A DNA stretch of 64,000 bases from Gammaproteobacteria bacterium (GTDB lineage Bacteria; Pseudomonadota; Gammaproteobacteria; JAJPIJ01), in assembly GCA_022072255.1 (NCBI GenBank), contig JAJVHZ010000076.1:62001-126000 (forward strand), written 5' to 3'. The position numbers were made by a program, and so were the translations under genes. Shown one piece after another: positions 41,474-52,608 of this stretch; positions within the stretch are counted from its first letter, which is position 1, and each line of letters begins with the position of its first letter. The notes below the pieces were generated by a model. That model did no database searches, was not told the DNA's origin, and saw only the letters and a list, made by a program, of their open reading frames with translations.

Positions 41474-44214
41474 CTGCACTGAAATCCGATGAGTTGCTGG
41501 AAAGGCGTGTCCAGGAGCGCACGGACGAGATCCTGCGCGCCAATGAGTCGCTGACCCGCGAAATCGCCGCCCACAAGGGCATGGAGGCGGAACTCGAACA
41601 GACCCGCGCGCGGCTGCAGCACGTGCTCGCGGTCAGTCCGGCGATCACCTACTCCACGGAGGCCTCGGGCGCCTTCGCCTGCACCTTCGTCAGCGAGAGC
41701 TGCAACGAGATCATGGGCTACACATCCCGGGAAGTCGTCGACGAACCGGACTTCTGGACCGCGCACCTGCATCCGCAGGATGCGCGGCACGTGCTCGCCG
41801 AACTCGCTCAGCTCATCGAACACGGCGGCGGCTCGGTGGAGTACCGCTTCCGCCACCGTGACGGCCACTACCGCTGGTTCCAGGACACCTTCAAGGTGAT
41901 CAGGGACGATAGCGGCACGCCGTTCGAGATTGTCGGCTCATGGGCCGACATCACCGAGCGCAAGATGGCGGAATCCTTCCGCGTCCTCTACCAGGCGAGC
42001 CTGCAGCAGCCACGGGGGATCAGGGAATGGTTCGAGAGCTTTCTGCACACCGTACGGGAGGTGCTGCACCTGGACAAGATGAGTCTGCTGCGTCCGGATG
42101 CCGAAGGCTCGTGGCTGTGCGCCGTCGCCACCACCGAGAACGAGGGACCGCTCGAGGCCATCCGCGTCCCTGTCGGTGCCGAGGGTGGCGCGCTGGCAAG
42201 GGCCTATCTCAACTCCGAACCGGTCATCTGGGGGGGCCAGTCGCCGCTCGCCGAGGATCTGCAGCTCAAGGCGCCCTACGACCAGCTCGCGGCGTTTCGC
42301 TCGCGCGCCTTTGCGATCATGCCGCTGCTCGTCGAAGGGCGCACGATCGGTGTGCTCGCGGCCGGCTGGGATTGCGCCCGCCGGCGCTTCGAGCCGGCCA
42401 TGCTGGAGGCGCTGGCGCTGCTGGCATCGCAGGCGGCCCGCGCGCTGGCGTACGCGCACCCCCACGCTGCCGCCCGGCCGGTGCGGAAGCGCTCGCTGCA
42501 GCTCAAGGAGGTCTATCCCGCATTCGCCGAGGCAGTCAGACTCCTTGTGAACTACGACCGCATCGGTGTCGTGATACCCAAGGGCGGCCGGTTGCTGATG
42601 GCGTTGTCGGTCGCACAGCCGCCGCTCGCCTCGTACGAGGGCGAGTCCTGGGAGCAGACGGAGGGCACGGCCGTGGGCTGGGTGCTGAACCACAGGCAGC
42701 CGCGGCTGGTGAGCGACCTCGCCACCGAGCATGCCTTCACCGACGAGGCGTTCGTCGCCAGGGCCGGCGTGCGCGCGAGCCTCCTGCTGCCGCTGATGGC
42801 CGGCAGCGAGGCGGTCGGCGCCTTCCTCCTCGACAGCCTGACCCCCGGCGCCTACACGGAGCGCGACATCGGGCTGCTGGAGCCGGTGGCCCAGCAGCTC
42901 GCGCTGGCGATCGAGAACACGCGCCTGTTCGAAGAGCAGCAGGAGCGGGCCCACGAGCTGGCCCGGACCATGGAGGAGATGAAGGTCCTGCAGGAGATCA
43001 GCCAGGCGGTCAACTCCACGCTCGACCTGCAGATCGTGCTGACCACCATCGTCTCGCACGCCGTGCAGCTCTCCGGCACGGATGCGGGCGCGATCGATGA
43101 GTACGACGAGCAGGACGAGCAGTTCATCCTGCGCGCAACCCACGGCATGGACGACCAGCTCGGGGCTGCGCTGCGCGCGAGTCCCGTGCGGCTGGGCGAG
43201 GGAGCCGTGGGCAGGGTCGCGGTCGCCCGCGAGCCGGTGCAGTTCGCGGACATAGACGTCGACGCCTACGGCCCGCGTCTGCACAGCCTGATGGCGCAGT
43301 CGGGATTCCGGGCGATCCTCGTCGTGCCGTTGCTGCGCGAGGGCCGCATCGTCGGTGGTCTCTCCGTATGCCGCAGGCAACCGGGCGAGTTCCCGCGGAA
43401 GACCGTCGATCTGCTGAAGACCTTCGCGGACCAGTCGGTGCTGGCGATCGAGAACGCCAGGCTGTTCCGGGAGGCCGAGGACAAGGGCCGGCAGCTCGAG
43501 ATCGCGAGCCGGCACAAGTCGCAGTTCCTCGCCAACATGAGCCACGAGCTGCGCACGCCCCTGAACGCCATCCTCGGGTACACCGAGCTCATCCTCGACG
43601 ACGTCTACGGCGCGGTACCGGAGAAGATCCGCGAAGTGCTCGCGCGGCTGGAAAAGAACGGGCGGCATCTGCTCACCTTGATCAACGACGTCCTCGACCT
43701 GTCCAAGATCGAGGCCGGTTCGTTCACGCTCGACCTCGGCGAATACGCCATGAAGGAGATCGTGCAGTCCGCGGCCATGGCGGTGGAGGCCCTGGCGACG
43801 GAAAAGGGGCTCGCCCTCGCAATCGACGTTCCGCCGGATCTGCCTGCCGGCAAGGGCGACGCGCGGCGGATCACCGAGGTGCTGCTCAACCTCCTCGGCA
43901 ACGCGATCAAGTTCACGGAGACCGGCGAGGTGCGCGTCGGCGTCGCGCTACCGGACGGCGCGTACCTGGTCTCGGTGGTCGACACCGGGCCGGGCATCGC
44001 CGAGGCCGATCAAGGGAAGATCTTCGAGGGCTTCCAGCAGGCCGACAACTCCAACACCCGCAGGAAGGGCGGGACCGGCCTCGGGCTGTCGATCGCGAAG
44101 AAGATCATCGAGCAGCACGGCGGCCGCATGTGGGTGGAGTCGGCACCGGGCCAGGGGGCCACGTTCCGCTTCACGCTGCCGGTGCGCGTGGAGCGCCAGG
44201 CGGGCGAGCCATGA
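41470..44214 (+). CDS. PAS / multi-GAF sensor histidine kinase
   Basis: A 914-residue cytosolic sensor kinase without membrane helices. An N-terminal coiled coil (about residues 5-55) is followed by a PAS domain ending GSWADITERK (about 60-165), then three GAF-like domains (about 180-330, 340-480 and 510-660). HisKA (SHELRTPLNAILGYTEL) has its phospho-acceptor histidine near residue 692. HATPase has N box LLNLLGNAIKFTE and G boxes DTGPGI and GTGLGLSIAKKI. GTG 41470 is preferred over ATG 41458 because of the GTGA overlap with the short upstream ORF. Its stop overlaps the next response regulator (ATGA). The signal is unknown. Confidence 0.9.
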   Translation: MTALKSDELLERRVQERTDEILRANESLTREIAAHKGMEAELEQTRARLQHVLAVSPAITYSTEASGAFACTFVSESCNEIMGYTSREVVDEPDFWTAHLHPQDARHVLAELAQLIEHGGGSVEYRFRHRDGHYRWFQDTFKVIRDDSGTPFEIVGSWADITERKMAESFRVLYQASLQQPRGIREWFESFLHTVREVLHLDKMSLLRPDAEGSWLCAVATTENEGPLEAIRVPVGAEGGALARAYLNSEPVIWGGQSPLAEDLQLKAPYDQLAAFRSRAFAIMPLLVEGRTIGVLAAGWDCARRRFEPAMLEALALLASQAARALAYAHPHAAARPVRKRSLQLKEVYPAFAEAVRLLVNYDRIGVVIPKGGRLLMALSVAQPPLASYEGESWEQTEGTAVGWVLNHRQPRLVSDLATEHAFTDEAFVARAGVRASLLLPLMAGSEAVGAFLLDSLTPGAYTERDIGLLEPVAQQLALAIENTRLFEEQQERAHELARTMEEMKVLQEISQAVNSTLDLQIVLTTIVSHAVQLSGTDAGAIDEYDEQDEQFILRATHGMDDQLGAALRASPVRLGEGAVGRVAVAREPVQFADIDVDAYGPRLHSLMAQSGFRAILVVPLLREGRIVGGLSVCRRQPGEFPRKTVDLLKTFADQSVLAIENARLFREAEDKGRQLEIASRHKSQFLANMSHELRTPLNAILGYTELILDDVYGAVPEKIREVLARLEKNGRHLLTLINDVLDLSKIEAGSFTLDLGEYAMKEIVQSAAMAVEALATEKGLALAIDVPPDLPAGKGDARRITEVLLNLLGNAIKFTETGEVRVGVALPDGAYLVSVVDTGPGIAEADQGKIFEGFQQADNSNTRRKGGTGLGLSIAKKIIEQHGGRMWVESAPGQGATFRFTLPVRVERQAGEP

Positions 44215-44579
44215 GCAGGCGCATCCTCGTGGTGGAGGACCAGGAGGACAACCGGCAGATCCTGAGGGACCTGTTCGCCAGCGCGAGCTACGAGACGATC
44301 GAGGCGCACACCGGGGACGAAGGCGTGCGGATGGCCGAGACGCATCGTCCGGATCTGATCCTGATGGATATCCAGTTGCCTGGTATCGACGGCTACGAGG
44401 CGACGCGACGGATCAGGGACAACCCCGAGCTCAGTCACATTCCCATCATCGCCGTGACCTCGTATGCCCTGAGCGGCGATGCCGGCAAGGCGCGCAACGC
44501 GGGCTGCGCAGAGTACATCACGAAACCCTACAGTCCGCGGCAACTGCTCGCCACAGTGCGCAGATACCTGGAAGGATAG
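44211..44579 (+). CDS. Single-domain response regulator
   Basis: A 122-residue receiver domain of the CheY/DivK type. Acidic residues E9 and D10, the phospho-acceptor D53 (LMDIQLPGIDG), T83-region (AVTSYALSG) and the lysine of ITKPYSP are all present. There is no output domain, so it probably transmits phosphate or binds partners. It overlaps the kinase stop by ATGA, and the REC-cyclase gene follows 12 bp later; kinase, receiver and receiver-cyclase look like one pathway. Confidence 0.92.
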   Translation: MSRRILVVEDQEDNRQILRDLFASASYETIEAHTGDEGVRMAETHRPDLILMDIQLPGIDGYEATRRIRDNPELSHIPIIAVTSYALSGDAGKARNAGCAEYITKPYSPRQLLATVRRYLEG

Positions 44580-44591
44580 CCGCAGGCAATC

Positions 44592-45746
44592 ATGTCCTCC
44601 CCCGCCCGCATCCTCGTGGTCGACGACGTTCCGGACAACGTCGAGATCGTCCGCGCGCGCCTGGAGAGCCAGGGTTACGAGGTGCTGACGGCCGCCGACG
44701 GGGAGGCGGCGCTGGAGATGGCGCGCTCGGCGCTGCCGGACCTCGTGCTACTCGACATCATGATGCCCGGTCTCGACGGCATCGAGGTGACCAGGAGATT
44801 GAAGGGCGATCCGACGCTGCCGTTCATGCCGATCATCCTGGTGACCGCGAAGGCCGGGGCGGGCGACGTCGTGGCGGGCCTGGACAGCGGCGGCGACGAC
44901 TACCTGACGAAGCCTGTCGATCACGCGGCGCTCATGGCCCGGGTGCGTTCGATGCTCCGCATCAAGGCGCTGCACGATGCCGTGCAGTCGCAGGCCCGGC
45001 AGCTGGACGCGCAGGCGGCGGAACTGGCCGCCTGGAACCGCGAACTCGAGCAGCGCGTCGCGGCCCAGCTCAAGGAGATAGAGCGCGTGGGACGACTGCG
45101 GCGCTTCCTGCCGCCGCAGGTGGCGGATCTGATCGTCTCGGCCGGCGATGAACGGCTGCTCGAAAGCCACCGCCGCGACATCGCGGCGCTGTTCTGCGAC
45201 CTGCGCGGATTCACCGCCTTCGCCGAGACCTCGGAACCCGAGGACGTCATGGCGGTGCTGCACGAGTACCACGCCACACTCGGACCACTCATCCACCGCC
45301 ACGAAGGCACGCTCGAGCGCTACGCGGGCGACGGTCTGCTCGTGTTCTTCAATGACCCGCTCCCCTGCCCCGATCCGGGCGCGCGCGCCGTGCGGCTGGC
45401 GGTGGCCATGCGCGAAGGGGTGGCGGAGCGTGCGCAGGACTGGAGCAGGCGCGGATATCGCCTCGGCTTCGGTGTGGGTATCGCGCAGGGCTACGCCACG
45501 CTCGGTCCGGTCGGCTTCGGCGACCGCTACGATTACGGCGCCATCGGCACGGTCACGAATCTCGCGGCCCGCCTTTCCGCCGAGGCCGGAGACGGGCAGA
45601 TCCTCGTGAGCCAGCGCGTGGCTACCGCCGTCGCCGACATGGCCCGGCTCGAGCCGATCGGCGAGCTCGCACTGAAGGGGCTCAGCAGACCGCTGCCCGT
45701 GCACAACATCACCGGCCTGCTGAACCACGCATTGGCCCGAAACTGA
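44592..45746 (+). CDS. Response regulator with class III nucleotide cyclase output
   Basis: A 384-residue protein. A receiver domain (residues 5-120) has D55 as acceptor (LLDIMMPGLDG) and K in LTKPVDH. A coiled-coil linker (about 130-165, rich in Q, A, E) leads to a class III cyclase domain (about 190-370) with the two metal-binding aspartates in FCDLRGFTAF and YAGDGLLVFF and the transition-state region in GTVTNLAARLSAEA. It should make cAMP or cGMP under phosphorelay control; which one is not decided by the residues I can read. An RbfA-like YPQ motif is absent. Last two-component gene of the cluster. Confidence 0.87.
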   Translation: MSSPARILVVDDVPDNVEIVRARLESQGYEVLTAADGEAALEMARSALPDLVLLDIMMPGLDGIEVTRRLKGDPTLPFMPIILVTAKAGAGDVVAGLDSGGDDYLTKPVDHAALMARVRSMLRIKALHDAVQSQARQLDAQAAELAAWNRELEQRVAAQLKEIERVGRLRRFLPPQVADLIVSAGDERLLESHRRDIAALFCDLRGFTAFAETSEPEDVMAVLHEYHATLGPLIHRHEGTLERYAGDGLLVFFNDPLPCPDPGARAVRLAVAMREGVAERAQDWSRRGYRLGFGVGIAQGYATLGPVGFGDRYDYGAIGTVTNLAARLSAEAGDGQILVSQRVATAVADMARLEPIGELALKGLSRPLPVHNITGLLNHALARN

Positions 45747-45788
45747 GGAAATGCCGAATGGCTCCGCGTGGCAAGGGGAGGCGTCACC

Positions 45789-46823
45789 TTGGCAAAGCAT
45801 CACTCGGGGTCTGAGCGCAAGCGGATCAATCTTGCCCTGCAGGGGGGTGGGTCGCACGGCGCTTTCGCCTGGGGTGCGCTCGATCGTCTGCTCGAGGACG
45901 AGCGCCTTTCAATCGAGGGTATCGTCGGAACCAGCGCCGGCGCAATGAACGCCGCGGTCACGGCCCACGGATTGGCGGTTGGCGGCAACGAGGGCGCCCG
46001 GGCGGCCCTGCGCCGATTCTGGAATGCCGTCATGGACCAGGGCGCATGGTCCGTCATGCAGCCCTCGTGGATCGATCGGCTGACCAGTCGCGGCAACATC
46101 GACTTCTCGCCGGGCTGGATCATGCTGGACAGCCTGACGCGCATGTTTTCCCCCTATCAGCTCAACCCCGTCAACCATCACCCGCTGCGCGAGATCCTGC
46201 TGGCGCAGGTGGACTTCGAACGCCTGCGCCGTTCGGCGGAGGCAAGACTCTTCGTGTGCGCCTGCAACGTCATGACCAACCGGATACGCGTGTTCGATCA
46301 TCGCGACATCAGCGTGGACGCCGTGCTGGCTTCCGCCTGTCTGCCCTTCCTGTTCCAGGCCGTGGAGATCGATGGCGAACACTACTGGGACGGCGGCTAC
46401 ATGGGCAATCCGCCGATCTTTCCCGTGATCTACAACTGCGCATCGGCGGACGTCCTGCTCATCATGATCAACCCCATCGAGATCGACCAGCCGCCGCGCA
46501 GCGCGCAGGCGATCCTCGATCGCGTCCACACCCTGAGCTTCAACTCGAGCCTGATGCGCGAGATGCGCGCGATTGCGTTCGTGAATCGCCTGGTGGCCGC
46601 CGGTTTCGACGACGGCGGGCGTCTGAAGCAGATCCGCATCCACTGCGTGGACGCCGAGGCGGAGATGCGCCGCCTCGGCGCCTCGAGCAAGTACAACACC
46701 GAACGCGAATTTCTCGACTGGCTCTTCCGGCTGGGCCGCGCACGGGGCGCGGCTTTTCTCGCGCAGCACTTCGAGAGGATCGGGCTCGAGTCCTCGACCT
46801 CCATCGAACAGCGCTTCCTCTAG
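45789..46823 (+). CDS. Patatin-like phospholipase
   Basis: A 344-residue lipid acyl hydrolase. The oxyanion-hole GGGSHGAF (residues 19-26), nucleophile GTSAG (S49) and catalytic aspartate in DGGYMGNPPIF make a complete patatin Ser-Asp dyad. TTG 45789 is preferred because GGGGAGG ends 6 bp before it; a GTG at 45768 gives seven extra residues. No secretion signal is seen, so the enzyme is probably cytosolic and membrane-peripheral, as other bacterial PNPLA-type proteins. It follows the cyclase gene by 42 bp, which suggests cotranscription with the signalling genes. Confidence 0.88.
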   Translation: MAKHHSGSERKRINLALQGGGSHGAFAWGALDRLLEDERLSIEGIVGTSAGAMNAAVTAHGLAVGGNEGARAALRRFWNAVMDQGAWSVMQPSWIDRLTSRGNIDFSPGWIMLDSLTRMFSPYQLNPVNHHPLREILLAQVDFERLRRSAEARLFVCACNVMTNRIRVFDHRDISVDAVLASACLPFLFQAVEIDGEHYWDGGYMGNPPIFPVIYNCASADVLLIMINPIEIDQPPRSAQAILDRVHTLSFNSSLMREMRAIAFVNRLVAAGFDDGGRLKQIRIHCVDAEAEMRRLGASSKYNTEREFLDWLFRLGRARGAAFLAQHFERIGLESSTSIEQRFL

Positions 46824-46849
46824 TCGTCACAATACAGGAGGGATTGGCC

Positions 46850-47443
46850 ATGACCATCCTAACGCACCGACTCTACAGCGAAATGCACGCCATTCGCGGC
46901 CGGGACAAGTATCCCGACGATCACCTGGAGGCCTACCTCGTCGAGAAGACGTACCCCAGGACCGCCGAGGAGCTGACGTTGCGGCTGTCCAACGTGGTGG
47001 CGGCATTCTACGGGTTCATACTGGAGCACGTCGGCGAACGGTTCGGATGGCAGGCGATGGACGACATCTCCCGGACAGTGTTCCGCGAACTGGGGCAGTT
47101 CAAGACCAGGGAGGCCCTGGAACGTGGAGTGGAGATCCCCAGGGATTCCAGGGCGCCGAGCCTGGTGTTCATCACCGCCGTGTACACCGCCTCGCCCGAG
47201 TACAACTTCGAGTTCGTCAAGTACACGCCCGCGGAGACGGTGCTGCGGGTGTGCGGCATCTCGAGGTACGACCGCATCGCCAAGCAGCTGGACCTGGAAC
47301 AGCACCTGACCTGGCCGGTGCTGACCCCCTTCTTCGAAGGCGTCGCCGGTGAACTGGGGATCGATTGCCGGATCGACATCGACGGCAGGGGCCTCGGCCC
47401 GGAGGGACAGTGCGACTGTTACTTCACCTTCACCACTGCCTGA
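46850..47443 (+). CDS. Uncharacterised 197-residue protein downstream of the lipase
   Basis: A soluble alpha/beta protein without recognised family. A helical N-terminal half (LYSEMHAIRGRDKYPDDHLEA, VVAAFYGFILEHVGERFGWQ) is followed by strands VFITAVYTASPEYNFEFVKY and a C-terminal CRIDIDGRG and QCDCYFTFT. The terminal cysteine-plus-aromatic strand and the YGxxxEHxGxRFG helix recall small-molecule-binding V4R-type or ATC-hydrolase-type proteins, but the likeness is weak. AGGAGGGA lies 8 bp before ATG 46850, so it is strongly translated. It follows the lipase by 26 bp. Confidence 0.6.
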   Translation: MTILTHRLYSEMHAIRGRDKYPDDHLEAYLVEKTYPRTAEELTLRLSNVVAAFYGFILEHVGERFGWQAMDDISRTVFRELGQFKTREALERGVEIPRDSRAPSLVFITAVYTASPEYNFEFVKYTPAETVLRVCGISRYDRIAKQLDLEQHLTWPVLTPFFEGVAGELGIDCRIDIDGRGLGPEGQCDCYFTFTTA

Positions 47444-47550
47444 GCGGAAGCCGCACGTGCACGCGGATGCGGACTCCGGGCACGGGGTTGCATGCCCGTC
47501 ATAACCTTGTAAGCTGCCGACCCTGCAGGCCAACGAGAGAGGACACGGGA

Positions 47551-47778
47551 ATGGCCAATGAAGTCCCGCAGGTCGGCGCCCCGGATCCGGAGCTGAACAC
47601 CTCGCCGATCTTCGACGAGTATGACGAGGCCTCGCTGGATACCGAACTGGCGACCGGTGTGTGTTACTTCAACGGTACGAGTTACCCCATAGGCTCGTTC
47701 GTGCGCAGCGGCGAGGACGTGCTGCGATGTGTCGGAGGCGGCGTGTGGGTGCGCTGGAGCGAAGTCGAGCCGGAGTGA
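47551..47778 (+). CDS. 75-residue protein with a DUF1496-like core
   Basis: The first 35 residues are acidic and low complexity; then GVCYFNGTSYPIGSFVRSG and VLRCVGGGVWVRW form a short beta-rich unit with two cysteines. This pattern resembles DUF1496 but I am not certain. GAGAGAGGA precedes ATG 47551 by about 7 bp. There is no signal peptide. It lies alone between the unknown 197-residue gene and the ABC exporter, about 108 bp from each. Confidence 0.55.
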   Translation: MANEVPQVGAPDPELNTSPIFDEYDEASLDTELATGVCYFNGTSYPIGSFVRSGEDVLRCVGGGVWVRWSEVEPE

Positions 47779-47891
47779 ACGTCCAGGCGGGTCCGGTGTC
47801 CGGCGATCGGCATCCGCGCCGGGGTCGCTATCCCCGCACATGAACGCGCCCCGGGCGTCTGCATCCACAACCGACGGCAAGGAGACTGCAC

Positions 47892-49757
<1,866 letters not shown>

Positions 49758-49844
49758 GGCGCCGCCCCGCCTGCAGCGCTCCAGGCTGCCGTCACACCCC
49801 GGCGGTGCGCCGGGCACGTTCATCATTCCCGACGTGCGGGCCTG

Positions 49845-49850
49845 TATAAT
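49845..49850 (+). promoter_or_regulatory. -10 element upstream of the GST-like gene
   Basis: A perfect TATAAT lies 78 bp before the GST-like start in the GC-rich 170-bp intergenic region. No good -35 hexamer is visible at 16-18 bp. Confidence 0.35.
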
Positions 49851-49927
49851 CCCCGCGCGCCGGGACCCGCGGCCATACGCGCTGTTCGTGACACCGGCGA
49901 CATCCCTTTCCCCCGAGGCCCGTCTTG

Positions 49928-50530
49928 ATGCAACTCTACGGCTCCCTTACCTCACCGTATACGCGCAAGGTGCGTGTCGTGCTCGCCGAGAAGGCCATCC
50001 CGTGCGAATTCGTCATCGCCGATGTCATGGCCGCCGACAGCCCCGTGCCGGCGTTGAATCCCCTCGGCAAGGTGCCGGTTCTGACGCGCGACGACGGCTC
50101 GACGCTGTTCGATTCGCCGGTGATCGCGGAGTACATCGACAGCATGGCGATGCCCTCACTGATCCCGCCGGTCGGCGACCTGCGCTGGTCGGTGCGGCGA
50201 TGGGAGGCGCTGGCCGACGGCATCATGGACGCGGTCGTGGCACGACTGCTCGAGTCGCGTCGACCAGTGGCGCAGCAGTCCGCGGAGCAGGTCGCGAGGC
50301 AGGCGGGCAAGGTCGCCCGTGCGCTCGCCTTTGCCGAAGCGGCGCTGGGCGACGGCAACTTTCTCGTCGCCGATCAATTCAGTCTTGCCGATATCGCACT
50401 CGCCGTTGCACTCGAATACGTCGACTTTCGCTACCCGCACGACTGGCGCGGACGCCATCGGCGCCTGTCGGAGTGGCTCGCCCTGACGGCGACCCGCCCG
50501 TCGCTCGCATCCACTCAGCCGCCGCGCTGA
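49928..50530 (+). CDS. Glutathione S-transferase family protein
   Basis: A 200-residue protein with a thioredoxin-fold N-terminal domain (LYGSLTSPYTRKVRVVLAEK, with S8/S11 near the usual catalytic serine) and an all-helical C-terminal domain with FSLADIALAVALEYVDFR. The GKVPVL cis-proline loop and DSPVIAEYI match GSTs close to YibF/SspA. It may conjugate or isomerise electrophiles. Its 3' end overlaps the convergent MfnE-like gene by 16 bp. ATG 49928 is chosen over the TTG one codon earlier. Confidence 0.88.
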   Translation: MQLYGSLTSPYTRKVRVVLAEKAIPCEFVIADVMAADSPVPALNPLGKVPVLTRDDGSTLFDSPVIAEYIDSMAMPSLIPPVGDLRWSVRRWEALADGIMDAVVARLLESRRPVAQQSAEQVARQAGKVARALAFAEAALGDGNFLVADQFSLADIALAVALEYVDFRYPHDWRGRHRRLSEWLALTATRPSLASTQPPR

Positions 50531-51183
50531 TCGACGGCGTCGAACGCGGCGGACCGCGCCGTACCGGCGAGGATCTCCGCGCCGCCCGGAGTTCCCGCCA
50601 GCAGATCCGCGACGACCTCCGGCGTGTCCGCCGCCAGCCACCAGGCGCGAAAGCGCGCCCCGGCGATCTGCCCGGGGAATGCCGCATCGACGATGCCCCG
50701 TTCGGCCAGCGCCTGCGCGGTGTGGGGACCGGGAGTCGGGACCGCGGACTTCACCAGCGCGAGGCCGGCGGCGACCAGCCTGCCGGCAAGGCGGGCTGCA
50801 AGACTGTCCGACGTCACGTCCCAGCCCGGAACGATGGACGGATCGCCGGCGAACGCGCCCACCGCCGGGCAGACGGCGATGCGCCCCCGCTCGAGCAGCG
50901 CGCGCAACTGCGCTGCATCCGGCGCGAGCGCCAGGCGCGGCTCAAGCGCGGCGAGCATGCGCCCGTACTGATCCATCCCCTGCAGCGCCATGAAATGGGC
51001 GTCGGCGTCGGGGAACCCCCACCGCGCCTGCGCCGCGCGCACGGCATCGGCGAACGGCCCGCCGCCGGGCACGATCACCACCCGGCCCGCGCCGTGCGTC
51101 GCCAGCGCACCGAGCCAGCCGCGCAGTTGCGGATTCGCGTGCAGGCTGCCGCCTATCTTGAAGACCCAGATGCCGGATTTCAT
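50515..51183 (-). CDS. Amino-acid-kinase-fold enzyme, MfnE-like (methanofuran synthesis)
   Basis: A 222-residue kinase. WVFKIGGSLHANPQL and VVIVPGGGPFADAVR are the phosphate-binding motifs of the amino acid kinase fold, and GWDVTSDSLAARLAG is the region seen in MfnE-type proteins of the H4MPT/methanofuran clusters. MfnE in methanogens phosphorylates aminomethylfuran phosphate to the diphosphate. Fhc needs a methanofuran-type cofactor, so this role fits. ATG 51183 is chosen over GTG 51195. It follows pabB by 27 bp on the same strand. Confidence 0.75.
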   Translation of the reverse strand: MKSGIWVFKIGGSLHANPQLRGWLGALATHGAGRVVIVPGGGPFADAVRAAQARWGFPDADAHFMALQGMDQYGRMLAALEPRLALAPDAAQLRALLERGRIAVCPAVGAFAGDPSIVPGWDVTSDSLAARLAGRLVAAGLALVKSAVPTPGPHTAQALAERGIVDAAFPGQIAGARFRAWWLAADTPEVVADLLAGTPGGAEILAGTARSAAFDAVDQRGG

Positions 51184-51210
51184 GTCCTGATCCACAGCGA
51201 ACGGCCGCGC

Positions 51211-52608
51211 TCAGCGATGCACGACGAACTGGTCCTCGGTCCGCATGAACAGGCGCAGCATGGCCGCGGCCTTGTCGAGGCTCTCCTGGTATTCCGCCTC
51301 CATCGACGAATCCATGACGATGCCGCCGCCGGCCCAGGCGTGCATCCAGCCGTCGCAACAGACCAGCGTGCGGATGGCGATGCTGGTGTCCATGTTGCCG
51401 TCGTGTCCGACGTAACCGATGGCGCCGCAATACACGCTGCGGCGGTGCGGCTCGAGCTCCTCGATGATCTGCATCGCGCGTACCTTCGGCGCGCCGGTGA
51501 TCGAGCCGCCCGGGAAGCAGCCGCGCAGCAGATCAAGCGCGCGCCTGCCGGCATCGAGCTCGCCGGTCACCGTGCTGACCAGGTGATGCACGGTCGCAAA
51601 GCTCTCGATCGCGAACAGGCTCGGCACGGAGACCGAGCCGATGCGGCACACCTTGCCGATGTCATTGCGCAGCAGATCCACGATCATCACGTTCTCGGCG
51701 CGATCCTTCGGGCTGGCGCGCAGCTCCTCCGCCAGCGCCGCGTCGCGCGCGGGGTCCTCCGAGCGCGGTCGCGTGCCCTTGATGGGCTTGGTCTCGACCC
51801 GGCCGCCCTCGACCTTCAGAAAGCGCTCGGGGGAGGAGCTCAGCACCGTGCCGTAGGGCGTGAGCATGAAGGCCGCATGCGGCGCGGGGTTGAGCTGCCG
51901 CAGGTACTTGTAGGCATCCCAGGCCACTCCCTCGGCGCGGGCTGAAAACCGCTGCGCGAGATTGACCTGGTAGCAGTCGCCGTCGCGCAGGTATTTCTTC
52001 AGGCGCGCGAAGGCGCGGGCGTAGTGCTCCCTGGTCATGTTGGCGGTGACCGCGGAGCGCACGCTGAAGGAAGGACAGTAGGCCACCGGCATCTCCGCGT
52101 GCGCCACCTCGGTGAGCGCGCGCCATTCGTCCAGCGTGCGCTCGTCCTGACCCTGCGTGACGATATGGGCGCGCCGCTCGTGATGATCGACGACGACCGC
52201 CCAGTCGTAGATTCCCACGGCCATGTCGGGCATGGGCACATCGGCCTTGGCGATCGCGGGCAGGCGCTCCACGCGGCGCCCCAGATCGTAGGCGAAATAG
52301 CCCAGGGCCCCGCCGCTGAACGGCAGGCCGCCGACGGCGGGAACGCGCTCGCCGAGCGCGCGCGCGAGCACCGCGAACGGATCCTCCCGGGTGACGATCG
52401 TTCCCGCGCGTGAGGTGATCTCGGTGTTCTCCCCCCAGGTGGTCAGCGTGGTATGGGGCTCGGCGCTCAGGATGTCGTAGCGACCCTGCGTGGAGCGCGG
52501 CCTGCCGCTGTCGAGGAAGATGCACCACGGCCGTTCGGCGAGCCGCTCGAAGCGCCGCGCGCTGTCGGCCAGAAAAGGGATCTCGGCAATCCGCGGGTGC
52601 GCTTTCAT
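51211..52608 (-). CDS. pabB: Aminodeoxychorismate synthase component I
   Basis: A 465-residue chorismate-utilising enzyme. PIKGTRPR holds the catalytic lysine of PabB (the equivalent position in anthranilate synthase is alanine), and DLLRNDIGKVC, FPGGSITGAPK and GAIGYVG are the family motifs. PabB gives aminodeoxychorismate, the precursor of 4-aminobenzoate needed for folate and, in this setting, for H4MPT through beta-RFAP synthase. ATG 52608 overlaps the stop of the upstream hydantoinase-like gene (ATGA). PabA and PabC are not in the window. Confidence 0.92.
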   Translation of the reverse strand: MKAHPRIAEIPFLADSARRFERLAERPWCIFLDSGRPRSTQGRYDILSAEPHTTLTTWGENTEITSRAGTIVTREDPFAVLARALGERVPAVGGLPFSGGALGYFAYDLGRRVERLPAIAKADVPMPDMAVGIYDWAVVVDHHERRAHIVTQGQDERTLDEWRALTEVAHAEMPVAYCPSFSVRSAVTANMTREHYARAFARLKKYLRDGDCYQVNLAQRFSARAEGVAWDAYKYLRQLNPAPHAAFMLTPYGTVLSSSPERFLKVEGGRVETKPIKGTRPRSEDPARDAALAEELRASPKDRAENVMIVDLLRNDIGKVCRIGSVSVPSLFAIESFATVHHLVSTVTGELDAGRRALDLLRGCFPGGSITGAPKVRAMQIIEELEPHRRSVYCGAIGYVGHDGNMDTSIAIRTLVCCDGWMHAWAGGGIVMDSSMEAEYQESLDKAAAMLRLFMRTEDQFVVHR

